A stretch of DNA of 64,000 nt from Ewingella allii (GCF_044430645.1 NZ_JAWUDN010000003.1:366308-430307); one strand, 5' to 3'; positions 1-10,129 are shown, counted from the first letter of the stretch. Translations and numbers: made by a program. Notes: a model not told the origin generated them from the sequence alone.

Positions 1-1418
1 AGCAGCAGAGCCAGCAAATTTCGCTCTCTCTGCCTGCGCTGAACCCCTACATTCCTGACTCATTGGCGTTGGTGAATAAGCAGGGCGACCAGACCAAACC
101 TAAGCTGGTGGTGGAGAAAAACGGCCTACGCGTTTTCTACATGCCAAGCCGTTATTTTTCGCAAGAGCCCAAAGCCAATGTGATGGTGTCGTTCCGCAAC
201 GCTCAGGCGCTGGATAATGCTAAAAACCAGGTATTGTATGGCCTGACAGACTATCTGACCGGCGTGGCCTTTGACCAACTGAGCTATCAGGCCTCTATTG
301 GCGGCATTAGCTTCTCCACCTCGCCAGACAATGGATTGCAGTTTGCAGCCACTGGCTTTACCGAGCGTTTGCCGGTATTGCTTAGCAAGCTGGTGGACAG
401 CTATCCGGATTTCAAACCGACCCAAGAACAGCTTGATCAGGCTAAGTCCTGGTATCTGGAACGTTTAGCGTCAGCGGATAAAGGCAAGGCCTTTGAGTTG
501 GCCCTGCAACCCGTCCAGCTGGTTTCCCGCATCCCTTATACCGAGCGAGAAGAGCGCGAAAAGCTAGTGGCTGGCATCACCCTTGAGCAAATCAATGCCT
601 ATCGTGAAAGCCTGATCCATAACGCGGCGGTAGAGATCATGGTGATCGGCAACATGACCGAGCCTGAAGTGAAGGCCATGTCAGAAGCTATCGTCAATAA
701 GGTTGGGGTGCATGGCTCTCAGTGGTGGCGTGGAAGCCACGTTGAAATCAAAAAGTCGCAGAAGGTGAATATTCAGCGTCAGGGCAGCAGCACCGACTGC
801 GCGCTGGCGGCAGTCTACATCCCGACAGGCTATGATGAAGTGCAGAGCATGGCCTACAGTTCGCTGCTTGGCCAGATTATCCAGCCTTGGTTCTACAGCC
901 AGCTGCGTACTCAGGAGCAGCTGGGGTATGCCGTGTTTGCCTTCCCAATCCCTGTCGGCAAGCAGTGGGGGATTGGCTTCCTGCTGCAAAGCAACAGCAA
1001 GCAGCCGCAGTATCTTTATCAGCGCTATTTGGCATTTTATCCTCAGGCGGAAAAACGGCTGCGTGCCATGAAGCCTGACGAATTTGCGCTGTACAAACAG
1101 GCGCTGATTAATGAGATGCAGCAGCGTCCGCAAACGCTTGATGAAGAGGCCGATCGCTTAGGCAATGATTTCAGCCGTGGAGAAAGCGACTTTAATACGC
1201 GCGACAAGGTGCTGGCGGTTATTAAGAGCCTGACCCAAGAGGAGTTGGCGGATTATTTCCATAAAGCGGTGATCAAAATGAACGGCCTGGCGATGCTTTC
1301 GCAAGTGTCAGGCAATGACGCGAAAACGGCTGACTATGCCAAACCGGCCGGGTTTAAAACCTACCCGAACACGTCTTCAATCCAGAAAACATTTCCTCAT
1401 CAGGTAAACAGTCAATGA
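1..1418 (+). CDS. ptrA: Pitrilysin (protease III), C-terminal part, cut by window start
   Basis: Periplasmic M16-family zinc protease that degrades small peptides. The frame is open from base 3 with no start, so the gene begins upstream; about 471 codons are visible, roughly the C-terminal half of a protein of about 960 residues. The zinc-binding HxxEH motif belongs to the missing N-terminal half and is not seen. The visible part carries the inactive M16 repeats, including a conserved stretch around RTQEQLGYAVF (codons near 905-940 bp) that is typical of pitrilysin and insulysin. Its stop overlaps the recB start as ATGA, the arrangement known for the recC-ptrA-recB-recD cluster. A TTG near base 63 is not a credible start. 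Confidence 0.95.
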   Translation, partial: QQSQQISLSLPALNPYIPDSLALVNKQGDQTKPKLVVEKNGLRVFYMPSRYFSQEPKANVMVSFRNAQALDNAKNQVLYGLTDYLTGVAFDQLSYQASIGGISFSTSPDNGLQFAATGFTERLPVLLSKLVDSYPDFKPTQEQLDQAKSWYLERLASADKGKAFELALQPVQLVSRIPYTEREEREKLVAGITLEQINAYRESLIHNAAVEIMVIGNMTEPEVKAMSEAIVNKVGVHGSQWWRGSHVEIKKSQKVNIQRQGSSTDCALAAVYIPTGYDEVQSMAYSSLLGQIIQPWFYSQLRTQEQLGYAVFAFPIPVGKQWGIGFLLQSNSKQPQYLYQRYLAFYPQAEKRLRAMKPDEFALYKQALINEMQQRPQTLDEEADRLGNDFSRGESDFNTRDKVLAVIKSLTQEELADYFHKAVIKMNGLAMLSQVSGNDAKTADYAKPAGFKTYPNTSSIQKTFPHQVNSQ

Positions 1419-4400
1419 CAGAGATTATCCCGCAGAAGCTTGAACCGCTGACGCTGCCCCTCACCGGAGCACGGTTGATTGAGGCCTCTGCGGGCACGGG
1501 CAAGACCTTCACGCTGGCCGTGCTTTATCTGCGGCTATTGCTCGGGCTGGGCAAGGAGGCCGCTTTTCCCCGCAGTTTGACGGTGGAAGAAATTCTGGTG
1601 GTTACCTTTACCGAGGCGGCCACTGAGGAGCTACGTGGCCGTATCCGCAGCAACATTCATGAGCTAAGAATTGCCTGCGTGCGGGGCCAGAGCGACAACC
1701 CGATGATGATGTCGCTGATGGCGGAAATCGAGGATTTAGCTTCGGCAGCCCATATTTTGCTGGCGGCAGAGCGGCAGATGGATGAAGCCGCGATTTACAC
1801 CATCCACGGATTTTGCCAGCGAATGCTCACTCACAACGCATTCGAGTCAGGCATTCTGTTTGAACAGACCTTAGTTCAAGACGAGTTACCTTTGCGCCGT
1901 CAGGCCTGCGCCGACTTCTGGCGTCGCCATTGCTATCCGCTGCCACTGGACATCGCGCGCGTGATTTCGCAGGAGTGGAGCGGGCCGGAAGCCTTACTCA
2001 GTGACTTATCGCCTTATTTGCATGGTGAAATGCCCCAGCTCCGCCAGCCACCGGCTGAGGACGAAACTATTGAGACGCGTCACCAGCAGATACTCGAACG
2101 CATTAACAGCATCAAGCAGCAATGGCTGGCGGCATCGGCTGATATCGCCGCTATCATCAATGACTCCGGGGTCGATAAACGCAGTTATAGCTCGCGATAT
2201 CTGCCGGTGTGGCTGGAAAACGTCGGGTTATGGGCTGCGCAAGCCACTGAAGACTACCAGTTGCCGAAGGAACTTGAGCGCTTTAGGCAGTCGGTACTGT
2301 TGGAAAAAACCAAGAAAGGCAATGCTCCGCAGCACGGCGTTTTCGACAGCATAGACGCCATCTTCACCGAGCCTCTGACGCTGCGCGATTTGATTATTGC
2401 GCGAGCATTAAGCGAAATTCGTTTCACCATTCAGAAAGAGAAGCGCCAGCGCGCCGAGCTAGGCTTTGACGATCTCTTGAGCCGCCTTGACGCCGCGCTG
2501 CACCAGCCTGGCGGAGAGCTGTTAGCACAGGCTATTCGCAGCCGTTATCCGTTGGCGATGATCGACGAATTCCAGGATACGGACCCGCAGCAGTACCGCA
2601 TCTTCCAGCGCCTTTATATCAACCAGCCCCAGTGCGGCTTGCTGCTAATCGGTGACCCTAAACAGGCGATTTATGCGTTTCGCGGCGCTGATATCTTTAC
2701 CTATATGCGCGCTCGTTCTGAAGTTAGTGCTCACTACACTATGGACACCAACTGGCGCTCATCAGTAAGCATGGTTAAAGGCGTTAACCACCTGTTTTCC
2801 CAGCTGAATAACCCGTTCGTATTCTCTCAAATTCCTTTTATTCAGGTCTCTCCGGCGAGGAAAAATACCTTGCTCGACTTTGAACTGAATGGGCAGAGCC
2901 AACCTGCTTTGCATTTCTGGTTACAACAAGGGGAAGGAGTTGGAGTAAGTGATTACCAACAGCTGATGGCGCGCCAGTGCGCGGCGCAGATTCGCGACTG
3001 GCTGACGGCCGGGCAAAATCAGCAGGCGTGGCTGGTGAATGCCAAGGGTGAACGTAGTCTGGTTCAGGCGTCCGATATTACCGTTTTGGTACGCAGTCGG
3101 GCAGAGGCGGCGCTGATCCGCGATGCCCTCAGCGCGCTCGACATTCCTTCTGTGTATCTCTCCAACCGCGACAGCGTTTTCGAAACGGCGGAAGCCAAGG
3201 ACATTTTGTGGCTGTTGCAGGCGGTGCTGACACCTGAGCACGAGCGCACCCTGCGCAGTGCCATGGCCACCGGCATCATCGGCCTTGATGCCCTGACGCT
3301 CGATAACTTGAGCAAAGATGAGCGGGCCTGGGATGCCTTAGTCGACGAGTTTGACGGCTACCGCCAGCGCTGGGCGCGGCGCGGCGTGCTGCCCATGCTT
3401 AAGTCATTGATTGCTCATCGCCATTTGGCCGAGAACCTGCTGGCGGCAACCGGGGGCGAGAGAAGACTGACCGATTTACTGCATCTTGGCGAGTTGTTGC
3501 AGGAAGCCGCCGCCCAGCTTGATAGTGAGCACGCACTGGTGCGCTGGTTGGCGCAGCAAATCGCCTCCCCGGATCGCCAATCGCAGAGTCAACAATTAAG
3601 GCTGGAGAGCGATAAACACTTGGTGCAGGTGGTGACCATTCATAAGTCCAAAGGTCTGGAGTATCCGCTGGTCTGGCTGCCGTTTATCAGTAATTTCCGC
3701 CAGCAGCAGCAAGGCTTGTACCACGACCGCAGCACCTTTTCGGCCATGCTAGACCTCAACAGTGATGAGCAAAGTAAGGAGTTGGCCGAAGAGGAGCGTC
3801 TGGCGGAGGATCTCCGTCTGCTCTATGTGGCGCTGACGCGTTCGGTTTACCACTGTAGCGTGGGCATTGCGCCTTTGATGCAGGGCAACCGCAAAAAGCA
3901 GGGCGATACCGATTTACACCTCGGAGCGATGGGCTATTTGGTACAGAAAGCTCAGGCTGCCGACGCCGCAGGGTTAGTCGTCTGCCTCAGTAGCCTTAGC
4001 AATGAGGATGTGGTGTTCTCCGCTATTGAATCGCCAGAGCAAACGCCGTGGGCCGCGCCAAGCGATGAGCTAAAAACACTTTCCGCACGCCAAATGAAAC
4101 GCCAAATTCAAGACAGCTGGCGCATCACCAGTTACTCCGGCCTACAGCAGCACGGCACGGCGTTGGCGCAAGACCTGCTGCCGAAGCTAGATGTTGAAGC
4201 TGCGGGTGAGCAGCAAGAGGCCGTCGAGCCACAAATGAATGCCCACACGTTTCCGCGCGGTGCTTCGCCCGGGACCTTCCTGCACAGCATTTTCGAGGAA
4301 ATCGCCTTTGACGCAGAGGTTGATGACCAATGGCTGACGGAAAAGCTAACAGCTCAGGGCCTTGATGCTGAGTGGCTACCCGTGCTTAAAGCCTGGATTG

Positions 4401-4999
4401 AAGCCATTTTAAACACGCCGCTCGGTGAGCCGCAGATGAAACTCAGCGCGATTGACCAAGGCAAATTGCAGTCTGAATTGCAGTTCTACTTACCTATCGA
4501 CAGCTTGCTTCAGGCTTCGCAACTCAACGCCGTGGTGAAACATTTCGACAGTTTATCCGCCCGCTGCCCGTCGCTTAACTTCCAGCAGGTGCAGGGCATG
4601 CTCAAAGGCTTTATCGACTTAGTATTCTTCTGGGAAGGGCGTTTTTACTTGCTCGATTACAAGTCCAACTGGCTGGGTGATGACAGTAGTGCTTATACCG
4701 AAGAAGCGATGGAAAGCGCGATGGCTGAGCACCGCTATGACCTGCAATACCAGCTCTATACGCTGGCGCTCCATCGCTATTTAGGCCATCGGCTGGCCGA
4801 TTATGACTATGAGCGCCATTTTGGTGGTGTGATTTATCTGTTCCTGCGCGGCGTGGATCCGGAGCATCCGGGTAATGGCGTTTTCCGCCGTCGCCCGTCG
4901 CAGGAGTTCATCGAGTGCCTTGACCTGTTATTTAGAGGCGAGTTTGTCCCTGATGAAGCCATGCTTGAACAGGCCAGAATGCTGGAGGGGCAGCTATGA
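1415..4999 (+). CDS. recB: Exodeoxyribonuclease V subunit beta (RecB helicase-nuclease)
   Basis: Slow 3'-5' helicase and sole nuclease of RecBCD, which processes double-strand ends and loads RecA after Chi. The 1194-residue product compares with 1180 in E. coli. The Walker A motif ASAGTGKT ends with K30-T31. The Walker B/UvrD-type motif IDEFQDTDPQQ lies near residues 383-393 and is followed by GDPKQAIYAFRGAD. The C-terminal nuclease domain shows LLDYKSNW with the catalytic pair at D1081 and K1083. The start ATG overlaps the ptrA stop, and recD follows with another 4-base overlap, so translation is probably coupled. recC is expected upstream of ptrA, outside the window. Confidence 0.98.
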   Translation: MTEIIPQKLEPLTLPLTGARLIEASAGTGKTFTLAVLYLRLLLGLGKEAAFPRSLTVEEILVVTFTEAATEELRGRIRSNIHELRIACVRGQSDNPMMMSLMAEIEDLASAAHILLAAERQMDEAAIYTIHGFCQRMLTHNAFESGILFEQTLVQDELPLRRQACADFWRRHCYPLPLDIARVISQEWSGPEALLSDLSPYLHGEMPQLRQPPAEDETIETRHQQILERINSIKQQWLAASADIAAIINDSGVDKRSYSSRYLPVWLENVGLWAAQATEDYQLPKELERFRQSVLLEKTKKGNAPQHGVFDSIDAIFTEPLTLRDLIIARALSEIRFTIQKEKRQRAELGFDDLLSRLDAALHQPGGELLAQAIRSRYPLAMIDEFQDTDPQQYRIFQRLYINQPQCGLLLIGDPKQAIYAFRGADIFTYMRARSEVSAHYTMDTNWRSSVSMVKGVNHLFSQLNNPFVFSQIPFIQVSPARKNTLLDFELNGQSQPALHFWLQQGEGVGVSDYQQLMARQCAAQIRDWLTAGQNQQAWLVNAKGERSLVQASDITVLVRSRAEAALIRDALSALDIPSVYLSNRDSVFETAEAKDILWLLQAVLTPEHERTLRSAMATGIIGLDALTLDNLSKDERAWDALVDEFDGYRQRWARRGVLPMLKSLIAHRHLAENLLAATGGERRLTDLLHLGELLQEAAAQLDSEHALVRWLAQQIASPDRQSQSQQLRLESDKHLVQVVTIHKSKGLEYPLVWLPFISNFRQQQQGLYHDRSTFSAMLDLNSDEQSKELAEEERLAEDLRLLYVALTRSVYHCSVGIAPLMQGNRKKQGDTDLHLGAMGYLVQKAQAADAAGLVVCLSSLSNEDVVFSAIESPEQTPWAAPSDELKTLSARQMKRQIQDSWRITSYSGLQQHGTALAQDLLPKLDVEAAGEQQEAVEPQMNAHTFPRGASPGTFLHSIFEEIAFDAEVDDQWLTEKLTAQGLDAEWLPVLKAWIEAILNTPLGEPQMKLSAIDQGKLQSELQFYLPIDSLLQASQLNAVVKHFDSLSARCPSLNFQQVQGMLKGFIDLVFFWEGRFYLLDYKSNWLGDDSSAYTEEAMESAMAEHRYDLQYQLYTLALHRYLGHRLADYDYERHFGGVIYLFLRGVDPEHPGNGVFRRRPSQEFIECLDLLFRGEFVPDEAMLEQARMLEGQL

Positions 5000-6945
5000 A
5001 TAGCTCTGCGACATTGAAAAGTGGCTCAGCGGTTGATGCCCTGTTCGAGCAAGCCTTACTGCAAGGCGCGTTGAGATCACTGGACGTGCAGTTTGCCCGC
5101 ATGATTGCCGGAGGAACGCAGGCAGAGACTGAATATGCCGCGTTAATGCTGGCGGCCGCCTGCCTGAGCAGTGAAGCGGGGAGTGGTCACGTGTGCCTGC
5201 ATTTGGACCAGCTCAGCCCTGATTCCCTGTTTGACGGTCGTTATCCGCAGCTAGCTATCGAGCTGTGGAAAACAGCCGGTGAGCCGGATACCAAGCAGTG
5301 GCTGGCACTATTAAACCGCCATGCAGCTGTCAGCGACGGCAGCCAGCCAACGCCGATGGTCTTGCAGGAAAACCGTCTTTATCTCCAGCGAATGTGGCAG
5401 AGCGAGGGCGAGGTTGCCGATTTCTTCAGTGCTGAAAAACGTCTGGATACCTCGCCCATTTCACCACTGACCGTGGATGAAACGCGGCTTAAAACGATTC
5501 TGGATGACCTGTTTGGTCGCACAGACTCGGCCGAGATTGATTGGCAGAAAGTTGCGGCGGCGGTGGCGGCTACCCGGCGGATTTCAATCATTTCCGGCGG
5601 GCCCGGTACCGGCAAAACCACCACGGTTGCCAAGCTATTAGCCGCGCTGGTTCAGCTCTATCCGCAGCAGAAACTGCGCATTCAGCTCGCCGCGCCCACC
5701 GGCAAGGCGGCAGCGCGTTTGACCGACTCTCTGGGGCAGGCCAGTCTGCGTTTACCTCTTAGCGAAGCCGAGCGCGCCGCTTTCCCGACTGAAGCCTCGA
5801 CATTACATCGATTGCTGGGCGCACAACCCGGTAGCCAGCGCATGCGTTACCACCGTGGGAATCCGCTGCACCTTGACGTGCTGGTGGTGGATGAAGCCTC
5901 AATGGTTGACCTGCCGATGATGGCGCGGCTGATTGAAGCACTGCCCGCGCAGGCGCGAGTGATTTTCCTTGGCGACCGTGACCAGTTGGCTTCGGTAGAA
6001 GCAGGGGCGGTGTTGGGAGATATCTGCCGCTTTGCAGAGCAGGGGTACAGCGCAGAGCGCGCCACCCAACTGAGTTATTTGACCGGCTGCCCTGTCGCGC
6101 CAACCGAAGTGGCTAACGCCGCCAGCGTGCGCGATAGCTTGTGCCTGCTGCGCCGCAGCTATCGGTTTGATTCGGCGTCGGGTATTGGTCAGTTGGCGAA
6201 AGCCGTCAATGCAGGGGAGAGCGCCGCCGCGTCTGCCGTGCTGGCGCAAGGCTTGCCGGACGTGACGGGCTATCCGCTCAATGAAACTGAGGATTTCCAG
6301 CCGCTGCTCGATGCCTGCGTGGCGGGCTATCTTCCTTATCTCCAAGGCGTCAGACACAGCGCATCGCCGGATAGCATTTTGCAGGACTTTGGCCGTTTTC
6401 AGGTGCTATGCGCGCTGCGCGAAGGACCGTTTGGCGTAAAAGGGCTGAATGAGCGCATCGAACAACTGCTAAATCGCAAAGGGCTGATCCGCCGACCTGC
6501 CGTGCTGGCGGGGAAATGGTATGCCGGCAGGCCGGTGATGATCAGCCGAAATGACAGCGCGCTGGGGTTATTCAACGGTGATATCGGTATCGCCTTGCAA
6601 AGCGAAAGTGGCGAGCTGAGGGTCTACTTTCAGCTTCCGGGCGGTGAAGTGAAATCCGTGCAGCCGAGTCGTTTGCCAGCCCATGAAACGGCTTACGCCA
6701 TGACGGTGCATAAGTCTCAAGGCTCTGAGTTTGACCACACGCTGCTGGTGCTGCCTAACCATTTCCTGCCGGTGCTAACCCGGGAGTTGGTCTATACCGC
6801 CATTACCCGAGCTAAAAAGCAGTTGTCGCTTTATGCCAGTGAGAAGGTGTTCAACATTGCGACCCGCACGCGAACTCGCCGCCGCAGCGGGCTGGCGGAA
6901 CGGCTGAGCGAACATGGCGAGTCGTCCTCTCTCAATCCTGAGTAG
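4996..6945 (+). CDS. recD: Exodeoxyribonuclease V subunit alpha (RecD helicase)
   Basis: Fast 5'-3' SF1B helicase subunit of RecBCD. The 649-residue product is about 40 longer than E. coli RecD; the extra length seems spread over several segments, including a longer C-terminal tail rich in Arg and Ser. The Walker A motif GGPGTGKTT has its lysine at K207, Walker B is VVDEASMVD near residue 298, and the late motifs MTVHKSQGSEF and YTAITRAKKQL are intact. It starts inside the recB stop codon (ATGA). It is the last gene of the recombination cluster and is followed by a shared terminator with convergent argA. Confidence 0.97.
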   Translation: MNSSATLKSGSAVDALFEQALLQGALRSLDVQFARMIAGGTQAETEYAALMLAAACLSSEAGSGHVCLHLDQLSPDSLFDGRYPQLAIELWKTAGEPDTKQWLALLNRHAAVSDGSQPTPMVLQENRLYLQRMWQSEGEVADFFSAEKRLDTSPISPLTVDETRLKTILDDLFGRTDSAEIDWQKVAAAVAATRRISIISGGPGTGKTTTVAKLLAALVQLYPQQKLRIQLAAPTGKAAARLTDSLGQASLRLPLSEAERAAFPTEASTLHRLLGAQPGSQRMRYHRGNPLHLDVLVVDEASMVDLPMMARLIEALPAQARVIFLGDRDQLASVEAGAVLGDICRFAEQGYSAERATQLSYLTGCPVAPTEVANAASVRDSLCLLRRSYRFDSASGIGQLAKAVNAGESAAASAVLAQGLPDVTGYPLNETEDFQPLLDACVAGYLPYLQGVRHSASPDSILQDFGRFQVLCALREGPFGVKGLNERIEQLLNRKGLIRRPAVLAGKWYAGRPVMISRNDSALGLFNGDIGIALQSESGELRVYFQLPGGEVKSVQPSRLPAHETAYAMTVHKSQGSEFDHTLLVLPNHFLPVLTRELVYTAITRAKKQLSLYASEKVFNIATRTRTRRRSGLAERLSEHGESSSLNPE

Positions 6946-6954
6946 TAAAAACAA

Positions 6955-6996
6955 AACGGGGCTTCTCTACGCGTGAGAAGCCCCGTTATTTTTTAT
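6955..6996. terminator. Bidirectional terminator between recD and argA
   Basis: A perfect 13-bp stem (6955-6967 with 6975-6987, core ACGGGGCTTCTC) with a 7-base loop. A run of T follows on the plus strand and an A-rich flank precedes it, so it can end both recD and the convergent argA transcript. Confidence 0.9.
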
Positions 6997-7020
6997 CACT
7001 AACCTAGTGTAAGCCCTGCT

Positions 7021-8346
7021 TTAAAGCTCGGTCAGCAGAATTTTGGAGCGGCGCTGATAGTTGTACATTTCCTGTTTCTGGATTGGCAGAACGTCAACTT
7101 CAGCCGGCTGGAAACCGCGCTCCTGGAACCAGTGGATGCTGCGAGTGGTTAACACAAACAGGCGATCCAGCCCCATTTGCTTCGCCTGACTGGCGACGCG
7201 TTTCAGCAGCATTTCGCCGCGTGACGAGCTGCGATAGTCGGGATGCACCGCCACGCAGGCCATTTCGCCAATACGCTCTTCCGGGAACGGATAGAGCGCG
7301 GCGCAGGCGATGGTCAGATTATCGCGTTCGATAATGGTGAACTTGTCGATTTCCATCTCTAGCTGCTCGCGCGAGCGGCGAACCAAAATACCCTGCTGCT
7401 CCAGCGGGCGAATCAGCTCAAGAATGCCGCCGATATCGTTAATTGTCGCACGGCGCACCTGTTCGGCACTTTCCATCACGATTTGCGTACCGATACCGTC
7501 GCGGGAGAACAGTTCCTGAACCAAGGCGCCGTCTTCCTGATAGCTGATTAAGTGGCTACGGCGCACGCCGCTGCGGCAGGCTTTGACTGCCCCGCGCAGG
7601 AAGCGCACGGTGCCGGACTGATAATCGCCACTGGCTTCCATGGTGTCGATTCGAGCCTGCGCATCGTTCGGGAACAGTTCCGAAATAATATTATCGTCTT
7701 CGTCGATCACGCCCTGAGACGAGCAGAAGCCAATCATTTTTTCGGCTTTCAATTTGATTGCCAGCTGGGTCGCCACCTCTTCGGAGGTCAGGTTGAAGCT
7801 CTCACCCGTAACGGATACGGCAACCGGCCCAAGCAGCACAATGGCGTTGCTGTCGAGTTGGCGGTGGATCGCTTCCTCATCAATGCGGCGAATACGGCCG
7901 GTATGGCAGTAGTCGATACCGTCGTCGACCCCCAAAGGCTGGGCGATGATGAAGTTACCGCTGACCACATTAATATGCGCACCCTGAAGTGGCGTATTAT
8001 TCAGGCTCATGGAGAGGCGGGCGGTGATGTCGAGCTGCAATAAGCCCGCCGCTTGCTTGACTAGTTCGAGGGTACGGGCGTCGGTGACGCGGGTATTCTT
8101 ATGGTAGATAGGTTCATAATTATGCTCCGCCAGATTTTCATCAATTTGCGGGCGAGCGCCGTAAACCACCACCAAACGGATGCCCAGACTGTGTAACAGC
8201 CCGATATCATTGACGATGTTGGTAAAGTTCTCATGCTCAATGGCTTCGCCGCCTAGCATGACAACGAACGTTTTGCCACGGTGTGCATTAATGTAGGGAA
8301 CCGAGTGGCGAAAACCCTGAACCAATTCAGTACTACGTTCCTTCAC
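7021..8346 (-). CDS. argA: N-acetylglutamate synthase
   Basis: First enzyme of arginine synthesis: acetyl-CoA plus glutamate gives N-acetylglutamate. The 441-residue product matches the classical two-domain form (443 in E. coli). An amino-acid-kinase-like N-terminal domain (about 1-290, with MLGGEAIEHEN near residue 30) binds arginine for feedback control. A C-terminal GNAT acetyltransferase domain (about 295-441) contains VHPDYRSSSRGE. The start is GTG at 8346-8344, preceded by GAGG seven bases upstream; E. coli has an ATG one codon earlier, which here is GCC. Two tandem ARG boxes lie 12-50 bases upstream of the start, so repression by ArgR is expected. Confidence 0.98.
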   Translation of the reverse strand: MKERSTELVQGFRHSVPYINAHRGKTFVVMLGGEAIEHENFTNIVNDIGLLHSLGIRLVVVYGARPQIDENLAEHNYEPIYHKNTRVTDARTLELVKQAAGLLQLDITARLSMSLNNTPLQGAHINVVSGNFIIAQPLGVDDGIDYCHTGRIRRIDEEAIHRQLDSNAIVLLGPVAVSVTGESFNLTSEEVATQLAIKLKAEKMIGFCSSQGVIDEDDNIISELFPNDAQARIDTMEASGDYQSGTVRFLRGAVKACRSGVRRSHLISYQEDGALVQELFSRDGIGTQIVMESAEQVRRATINDIGGILELIRPLEQQGILVRRSREQLEMEIDKFTIIERDNLTIACAALYPFPEERIGEMACVAVHPDYRSSSRGEMLLKRVASQAKQMGLDRLFVLTTRSIHWFQERGFQPAEVDVLPIQKQEMYNYQRRSKILLTEL

Positions 8347-8358
8347 GGCAAAACCTCA

Positions 8359-8397
8359 TTTGAATTTTTATTCGTAATTTCTGTATTTTTATTCTTT
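8359..8397 (-). promoter_or_regulatory. Tandem ARG boxes (ArgR operator) of argA
   Basis: Two 18-bp boxes separated by 3 bp: TTTGAATTTTTATTCGTA at 8359-8376 (one mismatch to TNTGAATWWWWATTCANW) and TCTGTATTTTTATTCTTT at 8380-8397 (two mismatches). This spacing is the classical arrangement for one ArgR hexamer. On the minus strand a possible -35 TTGCCA (8408-8413) and an A/T-rich -10 fall beside and within the second box, so bound ArgR would block RNA polymerase. The promoter elements are less certain than the boxes. Confidence 0.85.
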
Positions 8398-8575
8398 TAT
8401 GTCGATGTGGCAAGTAAGAAATCTCTCTTTTTGTTCACAAACCATCAACAAGCTTAAAATTTAGCCAATCCCGTTTATGAATGACAGGGGGGAGTCGATT
8501 CGTTAGAATTTTCCTATTGAGCCTTTTTGGCTGTTTTGTTTTTTGCTCATTTTGAGCCCTTACCTTTGAGACTGC

Positions 8576-9826
8576 ATGACTGACGATAATCACAATTTTG
8601 GCCGAAGACGCCTGTTACAAAGCGTAGCTGCTTCGTGGATGCTCAGCGTCAGCCGGGTGGGTTTTGCCGCCAGTTCACAAGTGGTTGCCGTGCGCGTCTG
8701 GCCCGCTTCTTCCTATACTCGCCTGACGCTAGAGTCCAGTACCCCGCTGAAATATAAGCATTTCACTCTCACCAATCCTCATCGGCTGGTTATCGATATT
8801 GAAGGTGTTCACCTCAATAGCGTGCTTAAGGGCGTAGGTAAGCAGATCCAGCAAAATGATCCTTTTATCAAACAGGCCAGAGTAGGCCAGTTTGATAAAA
8901 CGACGATCAGGCTGGTGATGGAGCTGAAAAAGCAGATTAACCCGCACGTTTTCACCCTTAAGCCGGTTGCCGGAATTCACAACCGCTTGGTGGTGGATCT
9001 CTACCCGCAAGAGGGGGCAGTGAGCGCGGAGGATGATCCACTATTGGCATTGCTGGAAGATTACAACAGGGGCGATGTGGCGCGAACCCTGCCGCCGGAG
9101 ACGGCCAAAGATGGCAAAGCGGGGCGCGAGCGGCCGTTGATCATCATGCTCGATCCGGGGCACGGCGGCGAAGACCCCGGTGCCATCGGCAAATATAAGA
9201 CCCGTGAGAAAGATATCGTTTTGCTGATTGCCCGCAAGTTGCAGAAACTGATTCAGCGCGAGCCGAACATGAAGGTCCACATGACGCGCAACGAAGACGT
9301 CTTCATCCCTTTGAAAGTCCGGGTCGCTAAGGCGAGAAAGCTGCGGGCAGACCTTTTTGTGTCGATTCACGCCGATGCCTTCACCAACCGTGCCGCCCGT
9401 GGCTCTTCGGTTTTCGCCTTATCGACCAAAGGGGCGACCAGCGCCGCGGCGCGTTTTCTGGCGCAGACGCAGAATGAGTCCGATCAAATCGGCGGCGTGA
9501 GTAAAAGCGGCGACCGCTATCTCGACCACACCATGTTCGATTTGGTGCAGACCGCCACCATCAGCGACAGCCTGAAGTTTGGTAAAGAGGTGCTGACGCG
9601 TATGGGCAAAATCAATCATCTGCATAAGAACAAGGTCGATCAGGCAGGATTTGCAGTGTTAAAAGCGCCAGACATTCCTTCCATTCTGGTGGAAACGGCG
9701 TTTATCAGTAATGTGGAAGAGGAGCGCAAGCTGAAGACCAGCCACTTCCAGCAGAAGGTGGCGGAGTCCATACTGGCGGGCATCAAGGCCTATTTTGCCG
9801 ATGGTGGCATGTCGGTCAGAAGGTGA
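8576..9826 (+). CDS. amiC: N-acetylmuramoyl-L-alanine amidase AmiC (Tat-exported)
   Basis: Periplasmic zinc amidase that splits septal peptidoglycan during daughter-cell separation and is activated by NlpD in related bacteria. The 416 residues include an N-terminal twin-arginine signal (GRRRLLQ at about 9-15, then a hydrophobic stretch ending near residue 31). An AMIN domain (about 40-150) targets the septum. The Amidase_3 domain runs from about residue 190 to 408. Expected zinc ligands are visible: H196 in DPGHGGED, E211 in KTREKD and H265 in IHADAF, with catalytic E373 in LVETAF. The gene is divergent from argA across a 229-bp region. A hairpin with a T run lies just downstream. Confidence 0.97.
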   Translation: MTDDNHNFGRRRLLQSVAASWMLSVSRVGFAASSQVVAVRVWPASSYTRLTLESSTPLKYKHFTLTNPHRLVIDIEGVHLNSVLKGVGKQIQQNDPFIKQARVGQFDKTTIRLVMELKKQINPHVFTLKPVAGIHNRLVVDLYPQEGAVSAEDDPLLALLEDYNRGDVARTLPPETAKDGKAGRERPLIIMLDPGHGGEDPGAIGKYKTREKDIVLLIARKLQKLIQREPNMKVHMTRNEDVFIPLKVRVAKARKLRADLFVSIHADAFTNRAARGSSVFALSTKGATSAAARFLAQTQNESDQIGGVSKSGDRYLDHTMFDLVQTATISDSLKFGKEVLTRMGKINHLHKNKVDQAGFAVLKAPDIPSILVETAFISNVEEERKLKTSHFQQKVAESILAGIKAYFADGGMSVRR

Positions 9827-9849
9827 TGGGCTAAGGCTTTACGAATAAG

Positions 9850-9881
9850 AAGGTCAGTGGAGAACATCGCTGGCCTTTTTT
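9850..9881 (+). terminator. Terminator after amiC
   Basis: Hairpin AAGGTCAG/CTGGCCTT (one G-T pair, 12-base loop) followed by TTTTT. It lies 24 bases after the amiC stop. Confidence 0.75.
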
Positions 9882-9913
9882 GATCGGCTGAAAGAATTTC
9901 CAGACGCCAGAAA

Positions 9914-9936
9914 CAAAAAAACACCCGTTAAGGTGT
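9914..9936 (-). terminator. Terminator of the initiator tRNA transcript
   Basis: On the minus strand a short ACACC/GGTGT hairpin (9921-9936) is followed by seven T residues (9914-9920), about 33 bases after the encoded CCA end of the tRNA. Confidence 0.75.
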
Positions 9937-9968
9937 CTGTTGTTTTTTCTTTTATGCTGATTTGTAGT

Positions 9969-10115
<147 letters not shown>

Positions 10116-10129
10116 TCCGATGAGGGCGA

